NCBI RefSeq assembly: GCF_002196705.1
Contig: NZ_NADJ01000038.1
Coordinates: 1 to 64,000, forward strand
Length of the DNA: 64,000 nucleotides
Reading direction: 5' to 3'
Source of the DNA: Desulfosporosinus sp. FKB
GTDB lineage: Bacteria; Bacillota; Desulfitobacteriia; Desulfitobacteriales; Desulfitobacteriaceae
This document shows, piece by piece, positions 27,163 through 35,721 of the stretch (position 1 is its first letter; each line of letters starts with the position of its first letter). The position numbers and the translations under genes are program-made. A model generated the notes under the pieces. It was not told where the DNA came from, did no database searches, and saw only the letters and a list, made by a program, of their open reading frames with translations.

Positions 27163-29076
27163 TTAATGATTCGAAATATCTTCAACAAATGCTAAAATAT
27201 CCTGACTCTTCGCAGTTAAGTTTTCGATTGAGCCTGAAATCTGCTCGACTTGATTACTTATTTCAATCATTTCTTGGTCTAATGTCACAGATATATTGGC
27301 TATACTTCCGATCAAATCCAACATCAGCTTCTCATCATTGATCGTTGACTTCACGACTTCGTTAGACCTTTCAGCTAATTTTCTTACTTCCTGAGCCACC
27401 ACCGCAAAGCCTCTGCCTTGATCTCCTGCACGTGCGGCTTCAATTGCTGCATTAAGAGCCAAGAGATTGGTCTGACTTGCTATATCCTCAATTAAATTTG
27501 ATGAATTAACAAAATGGCTTAATTTATCATTAATTTCTTCAACATCTTGTCGTAAAGTAGAAGCTATTTCAGTATTACTAGATACCCTAGACATGATGTT
27601 TTGTATGGTGTTCACGCTATGCTCATTTTCAGCTGCTATTTCATTTAAAGAAGCCTTAATATTAACAACATCATCTTCAAGTTTTTTACTGTATTCCAGT
27701 CTTTCAGCGTTTAAATCCTGAAGTTGAGTTAATATCTCGGCGTTTTTACGGTTCAAATTAATTAATTCGCCTTTAGAATAGTTAACACAATTACTCGGAA
27801 CACTTAATCCATTGTAGATAGCCTTCGCCATTTCTTGACACGTCGAATAACCACAAGCAACACAATTTATGGTACGAGATTCTTCATCTTCTTTATGCAT
27901 GGTCATAAAAAGTTGATCATACTCAGGCCCGGTTGGTTCTAATAAGTCTCTGGCCTGTTTGGTAGTATCATAAACACGTACGAAATCTTCCAATTTTAGA
28001 GTTCTATCAAAATAATTATTTAGCCACTCGATACGCTTCATTGATTTTTTGAATCCCTGTTTTTCTTCTTCCTTCATTTTCATAGTTTTCATAGTATTAA
28101 AACTAAAATCTACATCGTCAAGTTCGTTGTCCTTGATGATTGCAGCTGTGCCAATATTACAGCCATGCTGACAATTTAGAATATCGACGAGAAGTGGTAT
28201 GGGCTTATTTCCCTTAACACGATCACTATATATCTCCAAATAACCATAGGCAGTATCTGGTCCTTCTACTTGTCTTACCCAAGCATTTGGAACAAGAGCT
28301 TCAACGTTTTCTCTTAACCCCCCAGGTCTGCTATAAAGGCACCCCAAAGAACATGCTATATCAGAAAAATCGACCTCATTGTAATTTTTGAGGTTAATCT
28401 TGTTATTTTCCAGATAGTCTTTTAGTTTTTTAAACGTTACGTTGTAGCCTATTATATTTTGTGTGGAGCCAAATTCTCCCTTTTTTGCTATACAAGGAGA
28501 TAACATAGCTAATTCCGAGTAATCCTTTAAATACTTTTTCACATAAATTGCTGAGCAAAGCATCGGACTATGAATCGGAGATAGTTGAGGCAATAATTCC
28601 GGCTTTAACTTCTCAATGTAGTTAACTATTACAGGACAAGGTTGAGCAATAACAGTATGTAAGTTCCTCTGTTCTATAGTTCTTAGATATGCCCATGTTG
28701 TAATATCAGCTCCAAAGGAGACATCATAGATTATATTGACACCATTTTCAATCAAAAAACCGAATAGTCCTTTAAAGTCAGGAAAATTAGCTCTGATCGA
28801 CGGTGCAGCTAATACAGTAATCTTCTTACCATGTTTTAGATCATTAAAAAAGCGTTCAGTATCATCAACATAAGAACGTGCACCGTGATCACATTTCGAG
28901 ATACACTTACCACATTCAATACATCGTTCATAGTTTATCTTTGCTTTAACCTTATCATTCTTAACGTAGACTATATTAGCATCGACGGGACATTCCCGAA
29001 CACATTTATTACATCCTTGACAAATACTTTCGTCCGTTACAATATTACCTTTAAAATCTGAAGAATCTTGCTGCAT
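27163..29076 (-). CDS. [FeFe]-hydrogenase-like sensor fused to a chemotaxis signalling domain
   Basis: A 637-residue soluble fusion. Residues ~10-60 hold two 4Fe-4S ferredoxin motifs ([24 protein letters not shown]). Residues ~80-340 match the [FeFe]-hydrogenase large-subunit domain, with altered H-cluster motifs: [32 protein letters not shown] further Fe-S motif ([13 protein letters not shown]...CVNYSKGE) lies near 410-440, and a methyl-accepting-chemotaxis signalling domain is at the C-terminus ([20 protein letters not shown] near 550). No membrane segment is seen. It is probably a redox or H2 sensor that signals to a CheA, not a working hydrogenase. The start is ATG 29076 after GGGG; ATG 29121 lacks a ribosome site. 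Confidence 0.85.
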   Translation of the reverse strand: MQQDSSDFKGNIVTDESICQGCNKCVRECPVDANIVYVKNDKVKAKINYERCIECGKCISKCDHGARSYVDDTERFFNDLKHGKKITVLAAPSIRANFPDFKGLFGFLIENGVNIIYDVSFGADITTWAYLRTIEQRNLHTVIAQPCPVIVNYIEKLKPELLPQLSPIHSPMLCSAIYVKKYLKDYSELAMLSPCIAKKGEFGSTQNIIGYNVTFKKLKDYLENNKINLKNYNEVDFSDIACSLGCLYSRPGGLRENVEALVPNAWVRQVEGPDTAYGYLEIYSDRVKGNKPIPLLVDILNCQHGCNIGTAAIIKDNELDDVDFSFNTMKTMKMKEEEKQGFKKSMKRIEWLNNYFDRTLKLEDFVRVYDTTKQARDLLEPTGPEYDQLFMTMHKEDEESRTINCVACGYSTCQEMAKAIYNGLSVPSNCVNYSKGELINLNRKNAEILTQLQDLNAERLEYSKKLEDDVVNIKASLNEIAAENEHSVNTIQNIMSRVSSNTEIASTLRQDVEEINDKLSHFVNSSNLIEDIASQTNLLALNAAIEAARAGDQGRGFAVVAQEVRKLAERSNEVVKSTINDEKLMLDLIGSIANISVTLDQEMIEISNQVEQISGSIENLTAKSQDILAFVEDISNH

Positions 29077-29270
29077 AGTTTCCCCTTTCATAACAAAATC
29101 AATTAGGTGGGTTTTTTTCATCTTACTAAGAACAGAAATTCATTTCCCATAAGCAAATAGGCAGAATTTTGAAGAGTACGTCCATACATTACCCAGATCG
29201 GAAAACTGCGAAAAACTACATTTTAATTATAGTCCTAAATAGAGTCCCAAAATAGTCACTATAGTCACTT

Positions 29271-29310
29271 AATCCAATGCCAAAAGCATTAATACGCTTG
29301 GCATTGGATC
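29271..29310. other. 12-bp inverted repeat
   Basis: ATCCAATGCCAA and TTGGCATTGGAT, perfect arms around a 14-base loop, upstream of the hydrogenase-like fusion gene and past the terminator of the zinc-finger gene. There is no T-run, so an operator or RNA structure is as likely as a terminator. Confidence 0.5.
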
Positions 29311-29319
29311 TTACGCATA

Positions 29320-29352
29320 AAAAAAACACAGGCAACTAACTCGGCCTATGCT
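29320..29352 (-). terminator. terminator of the zinc-finger/alpha-CTD gene
   Basis: Minus strand GCATAGGC pairs (with G-T pairs) with GCCTGTGT, followed by a run of T. Confidence 0.65.
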
Positions 29353-29402
29353 TAGATTCACTTTAAAGGTCAATTTGTTATTACTTTGTTATTACTTTCT
29401 TA

Positions 29403-29723
29403 TTACTCCCTTAATTTATTTTGTACCGCATTTTCTTCTTCAAATAACATCATTTTATGATGTAAATCTTCGAGGCAGGCGGGGCCAAACCCTTTGAGAT
29501 TTAATAAATAATCATCTGAAGTTTTTCGAACATCATCGATAGTATCTATTCCGGCATTTTTGAGAATATTATAGGCCCTGGAAGTGAGATTTAAAATAGA
29601 TAGTTCCGGAGATTTGAGTAATTTTGCACAAAGGAGTTCACATTTTTCGGCGTCTTCCTTCCGATCATACCTGGTCTGACAAAGTGAACAAGCGAATACG
29701 CTAGTCAATATTTCCATGACCAT
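29403..29723 (-). CDS. small protein: zinc-finger-like N-terminus plus RNA polymerase alpha-CTD-like domain
   Basis: A 106-residue protein. Residues ~11-31 have CSLCQTRYDRKEDAEKCE and a following Cys, a probable zinc-binding knuckle. Residues ~40-95 closely resemble the C-terminal domain of RNA polymerase alpha (LTSRAYNILKNAGIDTIDD, then LKGFGPACLEDL), the helix-hairpin-helix part that contacts DNA and activators. It could bind DNA or interact with polymerase. A GGG-type ribosome site lies before the ATG. It has its own terminator. Function unknown. Confidence 0.7.
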   Translation of the reverse strand: MVMEILTSVFACSLCQTRYDRKEDAEKCELLCAKLLKSPELSILNLTSRAYNILKNAGIDTIDDVRKTSDDYLLNLKGFGPACLEDLHHKMMLFEEENAVQNKLRE

Positions 29724-29788
29724 AGTTACCCTCTCCTAACCCCATTCCATGCTTGATTTTTTACAATTTCGGTCATATCTACTTCGGG

Positions 29789-29822
29789 GAAGGTGAGAAC
29801 ATCAAGGTGACATTCTCACCTT
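29789..29822 (-). terminator. terminator of the SulP gene
   Basis: Minus strand GGTGAGAA pairs with TTCTCACC around GTGACATTGATG-type loop bases, followed by TTCCCC; the T-run is weak. Confidence 0.45.
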
Positions 29823-29848
29823 AAATATGCTTCTCAAATCGTCCAAAT

Positions 29849-31552
29849 TTAATAGTTTAGTGCGGCCCTTGCCCTTACTAAGGCATTTGAGGTGGAAGCA
29901 AAGACTTCATTTTCAGACATAAAGATATTTTCCGGGCCAATGTCGGTATCGAAGTTTGACTTTTTAAGCAATGCTGCAAGATCCGGTTTAACACCACTAA
30001 CAATCAAGGTTCCGTTATTTTCCCGCACATTCCTTACAAAGACCTTCAAAGCTGTCAGTGATGTTAAGTCAACGGTGGTCACATGATTCATTCTTAGAAT
30101 AAACACTTTGGATTTATCAACCAAATTTTCCAGTTTATCTCCCAAATCCGTTGCTCCCCCGAAATAAAGATTTCCTTCAAGTTGAATTACCAATACGTCA
30201 ACCTTTTCGTCAACAGTTTTCACTTCTTCGAGAATCACCTGAGATCCATCACTCTGCGCTGGAATCAAAAGCTTAAGCGGTGCTTTGTTGGTATCCTTCA
30301 GATACAAGGCAATGGATAGAGCAATCCCTGTATAAATTGCATAATCCAGGTTTGGCAGCACAATAACTAAGATACAAGTTACCCACATGGCAATGGAATC
30401 GGAAGAGAATAAACCTGCTTTCACGACTTTCTTTATTTCTTCTTTGTCAATCAAACCATACCCTGTATAAATCAGGACCCCCGCCAAACCTGCACTTGGA
30501 ATATATTTCGCATAGGGCGCAAACAACATGAGAACTATGGCTACAAACACACCGGAAAGAATTCCCGCTAATCTGCTGGCTCCACCGTTAATATAGTTGA
30601 TAGCGGAACGGGAAAATGAACCCGAAGCAGGAAGGCACTGGAAGAATGCCCCTATGATATTCGATAAACCCTGCCCGATGAATTCTTGATTGGAATCAAT
30701 TTTTTGTCGTGTTTTCGTGGCAATTGATTTAGAAATAGATATTGCTTCAACTAAACCAATGATGGAGATGGCAAACGCTCCGCTCAGCATATCTTTGACT
30801 GAGGAAAGGCTAAAATGAACCATGGTAAAAGGAGGAAAGCCGGAAGGAATATTACCCGTAAGTTTAACACCCTTCTTTTCTAAATCAAACATAATGATAA
30901 AAAAGATTGGTACAATAATCCCGATTAAAGCACCAGGTAGATTTTTGCTGATCTTTTTGCAAATCAGTACAATTATAATAGTCATCAGGCCGATACCCAA
31001 AACATAAGGGTTAGTGTGATTTAGATGAGTGATAATATAATATACTTTTTCCAGAGTTGACATTGCTGAAGAGTTTTTAATCGATATCCCCAGAAATGTA
31101 TTTAATTGTCCCAGAGCAATAATCGTTCCTGCACCGGCTGTAAACCCTACTAAGACGGTGTGTGAAACAAAATCAATCACTTTGCCGAGCCGAACTACTC
31201 CATAAAGGACCTGTAAAACACCAACCATAAAGGTCATTAGGAAAAGCATTTGATAAGCATTAGGAAGATGCATAAAGCGAATCATAGCGCTTGCGGTGAG
31301 TAAACAAATCGCATTCGTCGGTCCAGTAATCAGTTGGTTAGAACAGCCAAAGGCGGAACCGATAATCGCCGCAATTATCCCGGTATAGAGGCCATAAATC
31401 GGATTGACGCCCGCAATTAAAGCATAAGCCATATACTGAGGAAGACCAACAACTACAACGGTTAAGGCACCAACGACGTCATGCTTGAGATCCCCTTTTT
31501 TATATCCTTTAACCGTTTCAATAATCGGAACCCATTTAGTCAGTGAAGGCAT
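29849..31552 (-). CDS. SulP family anion (sulfate-type) permease with STAS domain
   Basis: A 567-residue transporter. The membrane part (residues ~15-400) has the SulP hallmark near the N-terminus (VVVGLPQYMAYALIAGVNPIYGLYTG region) and about 11-14 helices. A STAS domain fills residues ~440-560, with MNHVTTVDLTSLTAL as the core. Family members move sulfate, bicarbonate or other anions; the substrate is not certain here. The start is ATG 31552 after GGTGGGAG. A 16-bp palindrome, AGTGAAAATTTTCACT, lies 46 bases upstream and recurs before the HdrDE-like gene. Confidence 0.88.
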   Translation of the reverse strand: MPSLTKWVPIIETVKGYKKGDLKHDVVGALTVVVVGLPQYMAYALIAGVNPIYGLYTGIIAAIIGSAFGCSNQLITGPTNAICLLTASAMIRFMHLPNAYQMLFLMTFMVGVLQVLYGVVRLGKVIDFVSHTVLVGFTAGAGTIIALGQLNTFLGISIKNSSAMSTLEKVYYIITHLNHTNPYVLGIGLMTIIIVLICKKISKNLPGALIGIIVPIFFIIMFDLEKKGVKLTGNIPSGFPPFTMVHFSLSSVKDMLSGAFAISIIGLVEAISISKSIATKTRQKIDSNQEFIGQGLSNIIGAFFQCLPASGSFSRSAINYINGGASRLAGILSGVFVAIVLMLFAPYAKYIPSAGLAGVLIYTGYGLIDKEEIKKVVKAGLFSSDSIAMWVTCILVIVLPNLDYAIYTGIALSIALYLKDTNKAPLKLLIPAQSDGSQVILEEVKTVDEKVDVLVIQLEGNLYFGGATDLGDKLENLVDKSKVFILRMNHVTTVDLTSLTALKVFVRNVRENNGTLIVSGVKPDLAALLKKSNFDTDIGPENIFMSENEVFASTSNALVRARAALNY

Positions 31553-31598
31553 ACTACTCCCACCTTTCAAACATCTCAAAATAAGCATTACCCATTAA

Positions 31599-31614
31599 AG
31601 TGAAAATTTTCACT
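31599..31614. promoter_or_regulatory. 16-bp palindromic operator before SulP
   Basis: AGTGAAAATTTTCACT, a perfect palindrome followed by ATTAGTCC. It fits GTGA-N6-TCAC (Crp/Fnr family) and also resembles Rex sites. A near-identical site at 35661-35676 has the same spacing to its gene. Confidence 0.6.
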
Positions 31615-32022
31615 ATTAGTCCAAAGTTTCTGTCTTGAACCAATACTTTTCGCCTCAAAATCATTTTTTAGTTCTAGAATTCCTGTTGCAGTGCCTACCC
31701 TAAATCCGGGCGGTTATACCGAAGTCACATTTTTTAGCAGTCTTTAGACTGTTTTATCTAGTATCAACTATTAGCTATAGAAGTCCAAATTTGAAGAAAC
31801 CCCATCAGGGAAGCTAAGGAAACTCTTTCTAAGTCATGTTGCTCCCCTTTCCCTCTGAATTTTGTTAATGATGTTAGAGTTTGAATTTGTCCTAACCCTT
31901 AACAATTAAATCATCCTTCCTTTTTGAATTTTCATTATTTATCACAAATACAGATTAGCACCGTGGACTGTATATGTCTATAGAAAATCAGTATGTTCAC
32001 GATCACATATGATTATGAACAA
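31615..32022. other. non-coding spacer between SulP and the PAS kinase
   Basis: About 400 bases without a credible gene. No riboswitch or repeat was recognised. It presumably holds the SulP promoter and the end of the kinase transcript. Confidence 0.4.
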
Positions 32023-34686
32023 TTAAACAATCAGCTTATTACCCTCATGAGCCCCTTCCGAAATTGGAAACAAGATATAAAATTTAGTCCCATTGGCATT
32101 TGATTCGATTTCTATTTGAGCTTTATGGGATTCAGCTATTTTATAACATGTTGCAAGCCCTAAACCTGTTCCATTATCTTTTGTTGTATAAAAAGGAGTC
32201 CCTAAATTATGAAGTGATTCAGGAGGAATTCCACATCCTTCGTCTTCTACTGCTAAAACTACTTTATCTTGTTTTAAAAATGTTCTTATAGTTAGAAGTT
32301 TGCCTTCATCCATTGCTTCAAGTCCATTCCGAACTAAATTTAAAACAAGTTGAGAGATTTCTTTTCTATCTAGCTCAAGATCTGGGATTTTTCCCGGTAG
32401 ATATAATAGCTTTTTATTCTGAGTAAAGGTATCTGCTTCTAAAAGGGGATATAAAAGGCTAAGAATGTCATTAAGATTCTGAAACTTCAATTCGGTTTGC
32501 TTTGTTCTAGCAAGGGACAAAAACTCAGTGATAATAGAATTGGCGCGATCAAGTTCTGAAATCATTAACTCAAAAATTGGCTTATGTTGCTCACACTGGG
32601 ATTTTTCTCCTAACAATTGAAGATAACCGCGGACAGATGTCATAGGATTTCTTAGTTCATGACCTATTCCGGCAGCCATTTGGCCGACAAGGTTTAGGCG
32701 ATCCAGCCTTGCTAATTCCTTTTCCTCGTTTTTCCGGTGTGTAATGTCTCGAAAAAAGCATGTTAATCCAGTTTCTGCCGGGTAAGCACTAATCTCTAAC
32801 CATTTGACACTTAAACCATCAGAGAAAATTTCAAAGTTTAAGGATTTCTTTTCACGAATCACTCGTTTGAAACTTTGAGTCGCAATCTCATTCCCCTTAT
32901 ATACTTCTGTGATTGATTGACCTAGTAGTTCATTACGAGTTTGAGCAAAGGCAAGTTCCGCAGCAGAATTTACATAGGTAAATTGTAGGTTTTCATTAAC
33001 CGCAAAAAAACAATCTGTCATGCTTTCCAGAATCGAAGCCATTTCCTGTTCCGATTTCATTAATTTTTGGCGCATTAACTTTCTCTCTGTAATATCCACG
33101 TAATAGACGGCTAACCCCGACTGAAAAGGGAAAGTATGCACTTGAAACCAAGTATCCTTTTCACAAAGGCTTAAATTCTCGAAGATGATGGGAATATCAT
33201 TCTTCTTTGCTTGATAACAATTTTTTTCCAAATCGCTTCCCCGCTTTTGCGGAAGGACTTCCCAATATATTTGATCAATAAGTTCTTCACGTCTTTTCCC
33301 TAATAATTCTTCTGCCCTTCTATTAACGTACTTAAAACGCCAGTCATTGTCTAATACATAAAATACGTCCGGCATATTAGCAATAACATCGGCTATAAGT
33401 TGGTTACTCTTCGAAAGTTCCTCCTCTAATTTTAAACGAAGCTTAAGTTCTGTTACTTTTTCAATCTGCATTTGTCTGATTTCAGTCACATCGTTGTAGG
33501 CAATCAAAATACAGTCTTGATTCTCTATCTGTATGTTTTGAGCTGAGAGAATAACATGGATGGTATGCCCAGTGCTGCTCTCCAATCGTCTTTCAAAATT
33601 TTTAACTATTCCTTGAGAATCCAGAACCTCCAAAAATTTCCGAAAACCACTTTCTGATACACCTAAATCAAACGGTGTTTTTCCAATCACGTCCTTGCGT
33701 AGTAAGCCTCTGGTTTCAAGAAAACGACGATTGACGTCAATATATTGATCGTCGGATTTCCTAATAATAGCCATCATATTGGGTCCTAATTCAAAAGCCT
33801 TCGCAAATCGATCCTTCACTCTTAGGATTGTTTTCTGTTCTTCTTTTCTGTCTGTTGTGTCATTAACAATTGCTACATAAGCCCTTTGACCATTGGGCAT
33901 ATGAAACAACAACAAATCACCCACAACATATCTTCCGTCATCCGTCAGTAATTCCTGATGATGACTTCGTGGGGATAGGGTTTGATTTTGATAAAATTGA
34001 AATAAAGAAGCGCAAAATTGTGAAAGTCTAGGCTCCTTTTTTAGATTTTCACTTTGCAATATTGGTCCCTGACCGTCGAAAGCCATTAGATTTATTGGAC
34101 TATCTTTTAAAATAGCGTTGAGTATAGATACTTTACTGAAACTTTTGTTGGCCCAATAGTAAAAGTTAAAAATCAAACAAGTTGCTACTGGAGTAAAAAG
34201 CAAATATGGAGCGAGAACTTCTCTAATATCTGTCACAGGAGGAACAAAAGCAATAATTAACAAAACAATAGCTGACATACCTAGGCCGGCGATAAACCAA
34301 AATAGAAGCTTCTTCCCATTTTGCCGCTGTCTTAAATGACTGCCTAAAACCGTGCCAATCAATCCAAACAATAAAATATCAGTGATTCCACAAATTAACC
34401 CACTTCCGCCCAAATGGTATCTGTATAAGGCACTTATCAAGGCAGCTATTACCGCTGTAACCGGGCCGCCAATAAAACCTGCCATTGTCATGGTTATATG
34501 ACGAAAGTCAAAGAGACGACCGTTCCCCACCCATACATTAGTTTTCATGACAAAAATTGTAACCAAACCAAAAACAATGCCCATGACATAATAGCTATAC
34601 TTTTTATATACGGTCAGATCCACTAAAATTACGATACCACAGAAAAATAAGACCTCAATAATATTCTGGATGAAAACAAAGTACAT
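32023..34686 (-). CDS. large PAS-domain sensor histidine kinase with 5TM-LYT sensor
   Basis: An 887-residue kinase. Residues 1-~185 are a 5TMR-LYT type membrane sensor (DFRHITMTMAGFIGGPVTAV, then YRYHLGG). About four PAS domains follow (near 285-410, 430-545, 550-665 and a divergent first one near 190-280). The HisKA dimerisation helix has GHELRNPMTSVRGYL near 680 with the phosphorylated His, and the HATPase domain ends the protein (NLVRNGLEAM, DEGCGIPPE, GTGLGLAT). No response regulator is adjacent. This architecture is common among sporulation or energy-sensing kinases, and a Spo0E-like gene is divergent from it; a role in the Spo0A relay is inference. Confidence 0.88.
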   Translation of the reverse strand: MYFVFIQNIIEVLFFCGIVILVDLTVYKKYSYYVMGIVFGLVTIFVMKTNVWVGNGRLFDFRHITMTMAGFIGGPVTAVIAALISALYRYHLGGSGLICGITDILLFGLIGTVLGSHLRQRQNGKKLLFWFIAGLGMSAIVLLIIAFVPPVTDIREVLAPYLLFTPVATCLIFNFYYWANKSFSKVSILNAILKDSPINLMAFDGQGPILQSENLKKEPRLSQFCASLFQFYQNQTLSPRSHHQELLTDDGRYVVGDLLLFHMPNGQRAYVAIVNDTTDRKEEQKTILRVKDRFAKAFELGPNMMAIIRKSDDQYIDVNRRFLETRGLLRKDVIGKTPFDLGVSESGFRKFLEVLDSQGIVKNFERRLESSTGHTIHVILSAQNIQIENQDCILIAYNDVTEIRQMQIEKVTELKLRLKLEEELSKSNQLIADVIANMPDVFYVLDNDWRFKYVNRRAEELLGKRREELIDQIYWEVLPQKRGSDLEKNCYQAKKNDIPIIFENLSLCEKDTWFQVHTFPFQSGLAVYYVDITERKLMRQKLMKSEQEMASILESMTDCFFAVNENLQFTYVNSAAELAFAQTRNELLGQSITEVYKGNEIATQSFKRVIREKKSLNFEIFSDGLSVKWLEISAYPAETGLTCFFRDITHRKNEEKELARLDRLNLVGQMAAGIGHELRNPMTSVRGYLQLLGEKSQCEQHKPIFELMISELDRANSIITEFLSLARTKQTELKFQNLNDILSLLYPLLEADTFTQNKKLLYLPGKIPDLELDRKEISQLVLNLVRNGLEAMDEGKLLTIRTFLKQDKVVLAVEDEGCGIPPESLHNLGTPFYTTKDNGTGLGLATCYKIAESHKAQIEIESNANGTKFYILFPISEGAHEGNKLIV

Positions 34687-35434
34687 TAATTGTCCACGTC
34701 CTTTTCTACGCTATTAACCAGGTGATAACTTTTATAGTCAACTGGATAAGTAGTGAAACTATGGCAATAATTCCAAAGCCTCTCTTTCTAATAGAGATTA
34801 ATTAACACTTTAACTATAAAAGTTTAAATAAAAATAATTATTCTTTAAAATCCACTAAATTCCTTCATTTAGCCGAGATTATTTATCATTAGTTTATTAG
34901 ATCAATAATTTCCATCAATATCTATTACTTTAATTCTACATAATTTTCTATTTTAATTCTTATTTATTTATTTTCCTATAGATAAAGTCGATTTTTGAAA
35001 GAACATTGCTAATTAGCGCTAATGATCAATAAATATCTTAAACAATAAGGTATCTATTAATAATTCAAAGAAGCTACCTTAATTTAAGGAAGATTATTAA
35101 AATTGACTATTCGTTATATTTTAATTATTCTAAATGCTTTTATATTATTACTGAGTATTTACTTTATTAATTTCTATTTCCCATTTAGTCTAAAAATAGT
35201 TCATAAATCTTTATAAACTTATGAATTCTTAAAACGCTTAAAATACTTTGATTACTTCGCTGAAAAAATCTTACAATTAATGTTATGGAAACTATAAATT
35301 ATCAGGTTCATGAAAGATAATCCATAGCCATAAATAGAGAATATGATTAACATATCGATATCCTATCGACAAGGTAAATAAACGGTGCTAGGCTTAAATC
35401 ATCAACTCCAATCTAAAAAGGAGGCATGAATATT
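34687..35434. other. AT-rich divergent spacer
   Basis: About 750 bases, strongly AT-rich, between the PAS kinase and the Spo0E-like gene. No reading frame stands out. Near 35364-35372 TATCGACAA read on the minus strand (TTGTCGATA) is one mismatch from a Spo0A box. It probably carries both promoters; nothing else was recognised. Confidence 0.4.
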
Positions 35435-35641
35435 ATGTCAGAGATCGAAGTTCTGGTAGATCAAGTTGAAGAATTACAGGTAACCCTTAATAAAATCAAA
35501 GAAGGAAAATCTTTAACAGATTTCGGAATTGTCATTGAAAGTCAAATCCTTAGCATTGTGCTTAACAACTATAGAGAAACGTTAATGAGAATTATGCCGG
35601 ATAAGTCGCATATAGGAAACCATTTGCGTTTTCCTCGTTAG
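35435..35641 (+). CDS. Spo0E-like small regulatory protein
   Basis: A 68-residue helical protein. Two helices are separated by a short turn; the second carries IVIESQILSIVLNNYRE, which resembles the Spo0E family pattern (S-Q-x-L-D-x-L-x-x-Y) but with Ser in place of the usual Asp. Spo0E proteins dephosphorylate Spo0A-P. The changed residue makes catalysis uncertain. The start is ATG 35435, ten bases after AAGGAGG; ATG 35426 is too close to that site. A hairpin follows the gene. It is divergent from a large PAS kinase. Confidence 0.55.
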   Translation: MSEIEVLVDQVEELQVTLNKIKEGKSLTDFGIVIESQILSIVLNNYRETLMRIMPDKSHIGNHLRFPR

Positions 35642-35660
35642 GATTTAAGTCGCTAATATT

Positions 35661-35676
35661 AGTGAATTTTTTCACT
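35661..35676. promoter_or_regulatory. 16-bp palindromic operator before the HdrDE-like gene
   Basis: AGTGAATTTTTTCACT followed by ATTTTTAG, 45 bases before the HdrDE-like start. It matches the site before SulP. It could also work as a weak terminator of the Spo0E-like gene because T residues follow. Confidence 0.6.
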
Positions 35677-35721
35677 ATTTTTAGACCACAGATCCAACTA
35701 TCTATTTAAGGAGGGGTTTAT

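Noticed and set aside
27163-29076. Working H2-producing hydrogenase
   Set aside because: H-cluster motifs are altered and the protein ends in a signalling domain; no maturase genes nearby.
31615-32022. Possible riboswitch before the SulP gene
   Set aside because: I compared it by eye with c-di-GMP and other common classes and found no conserved core.
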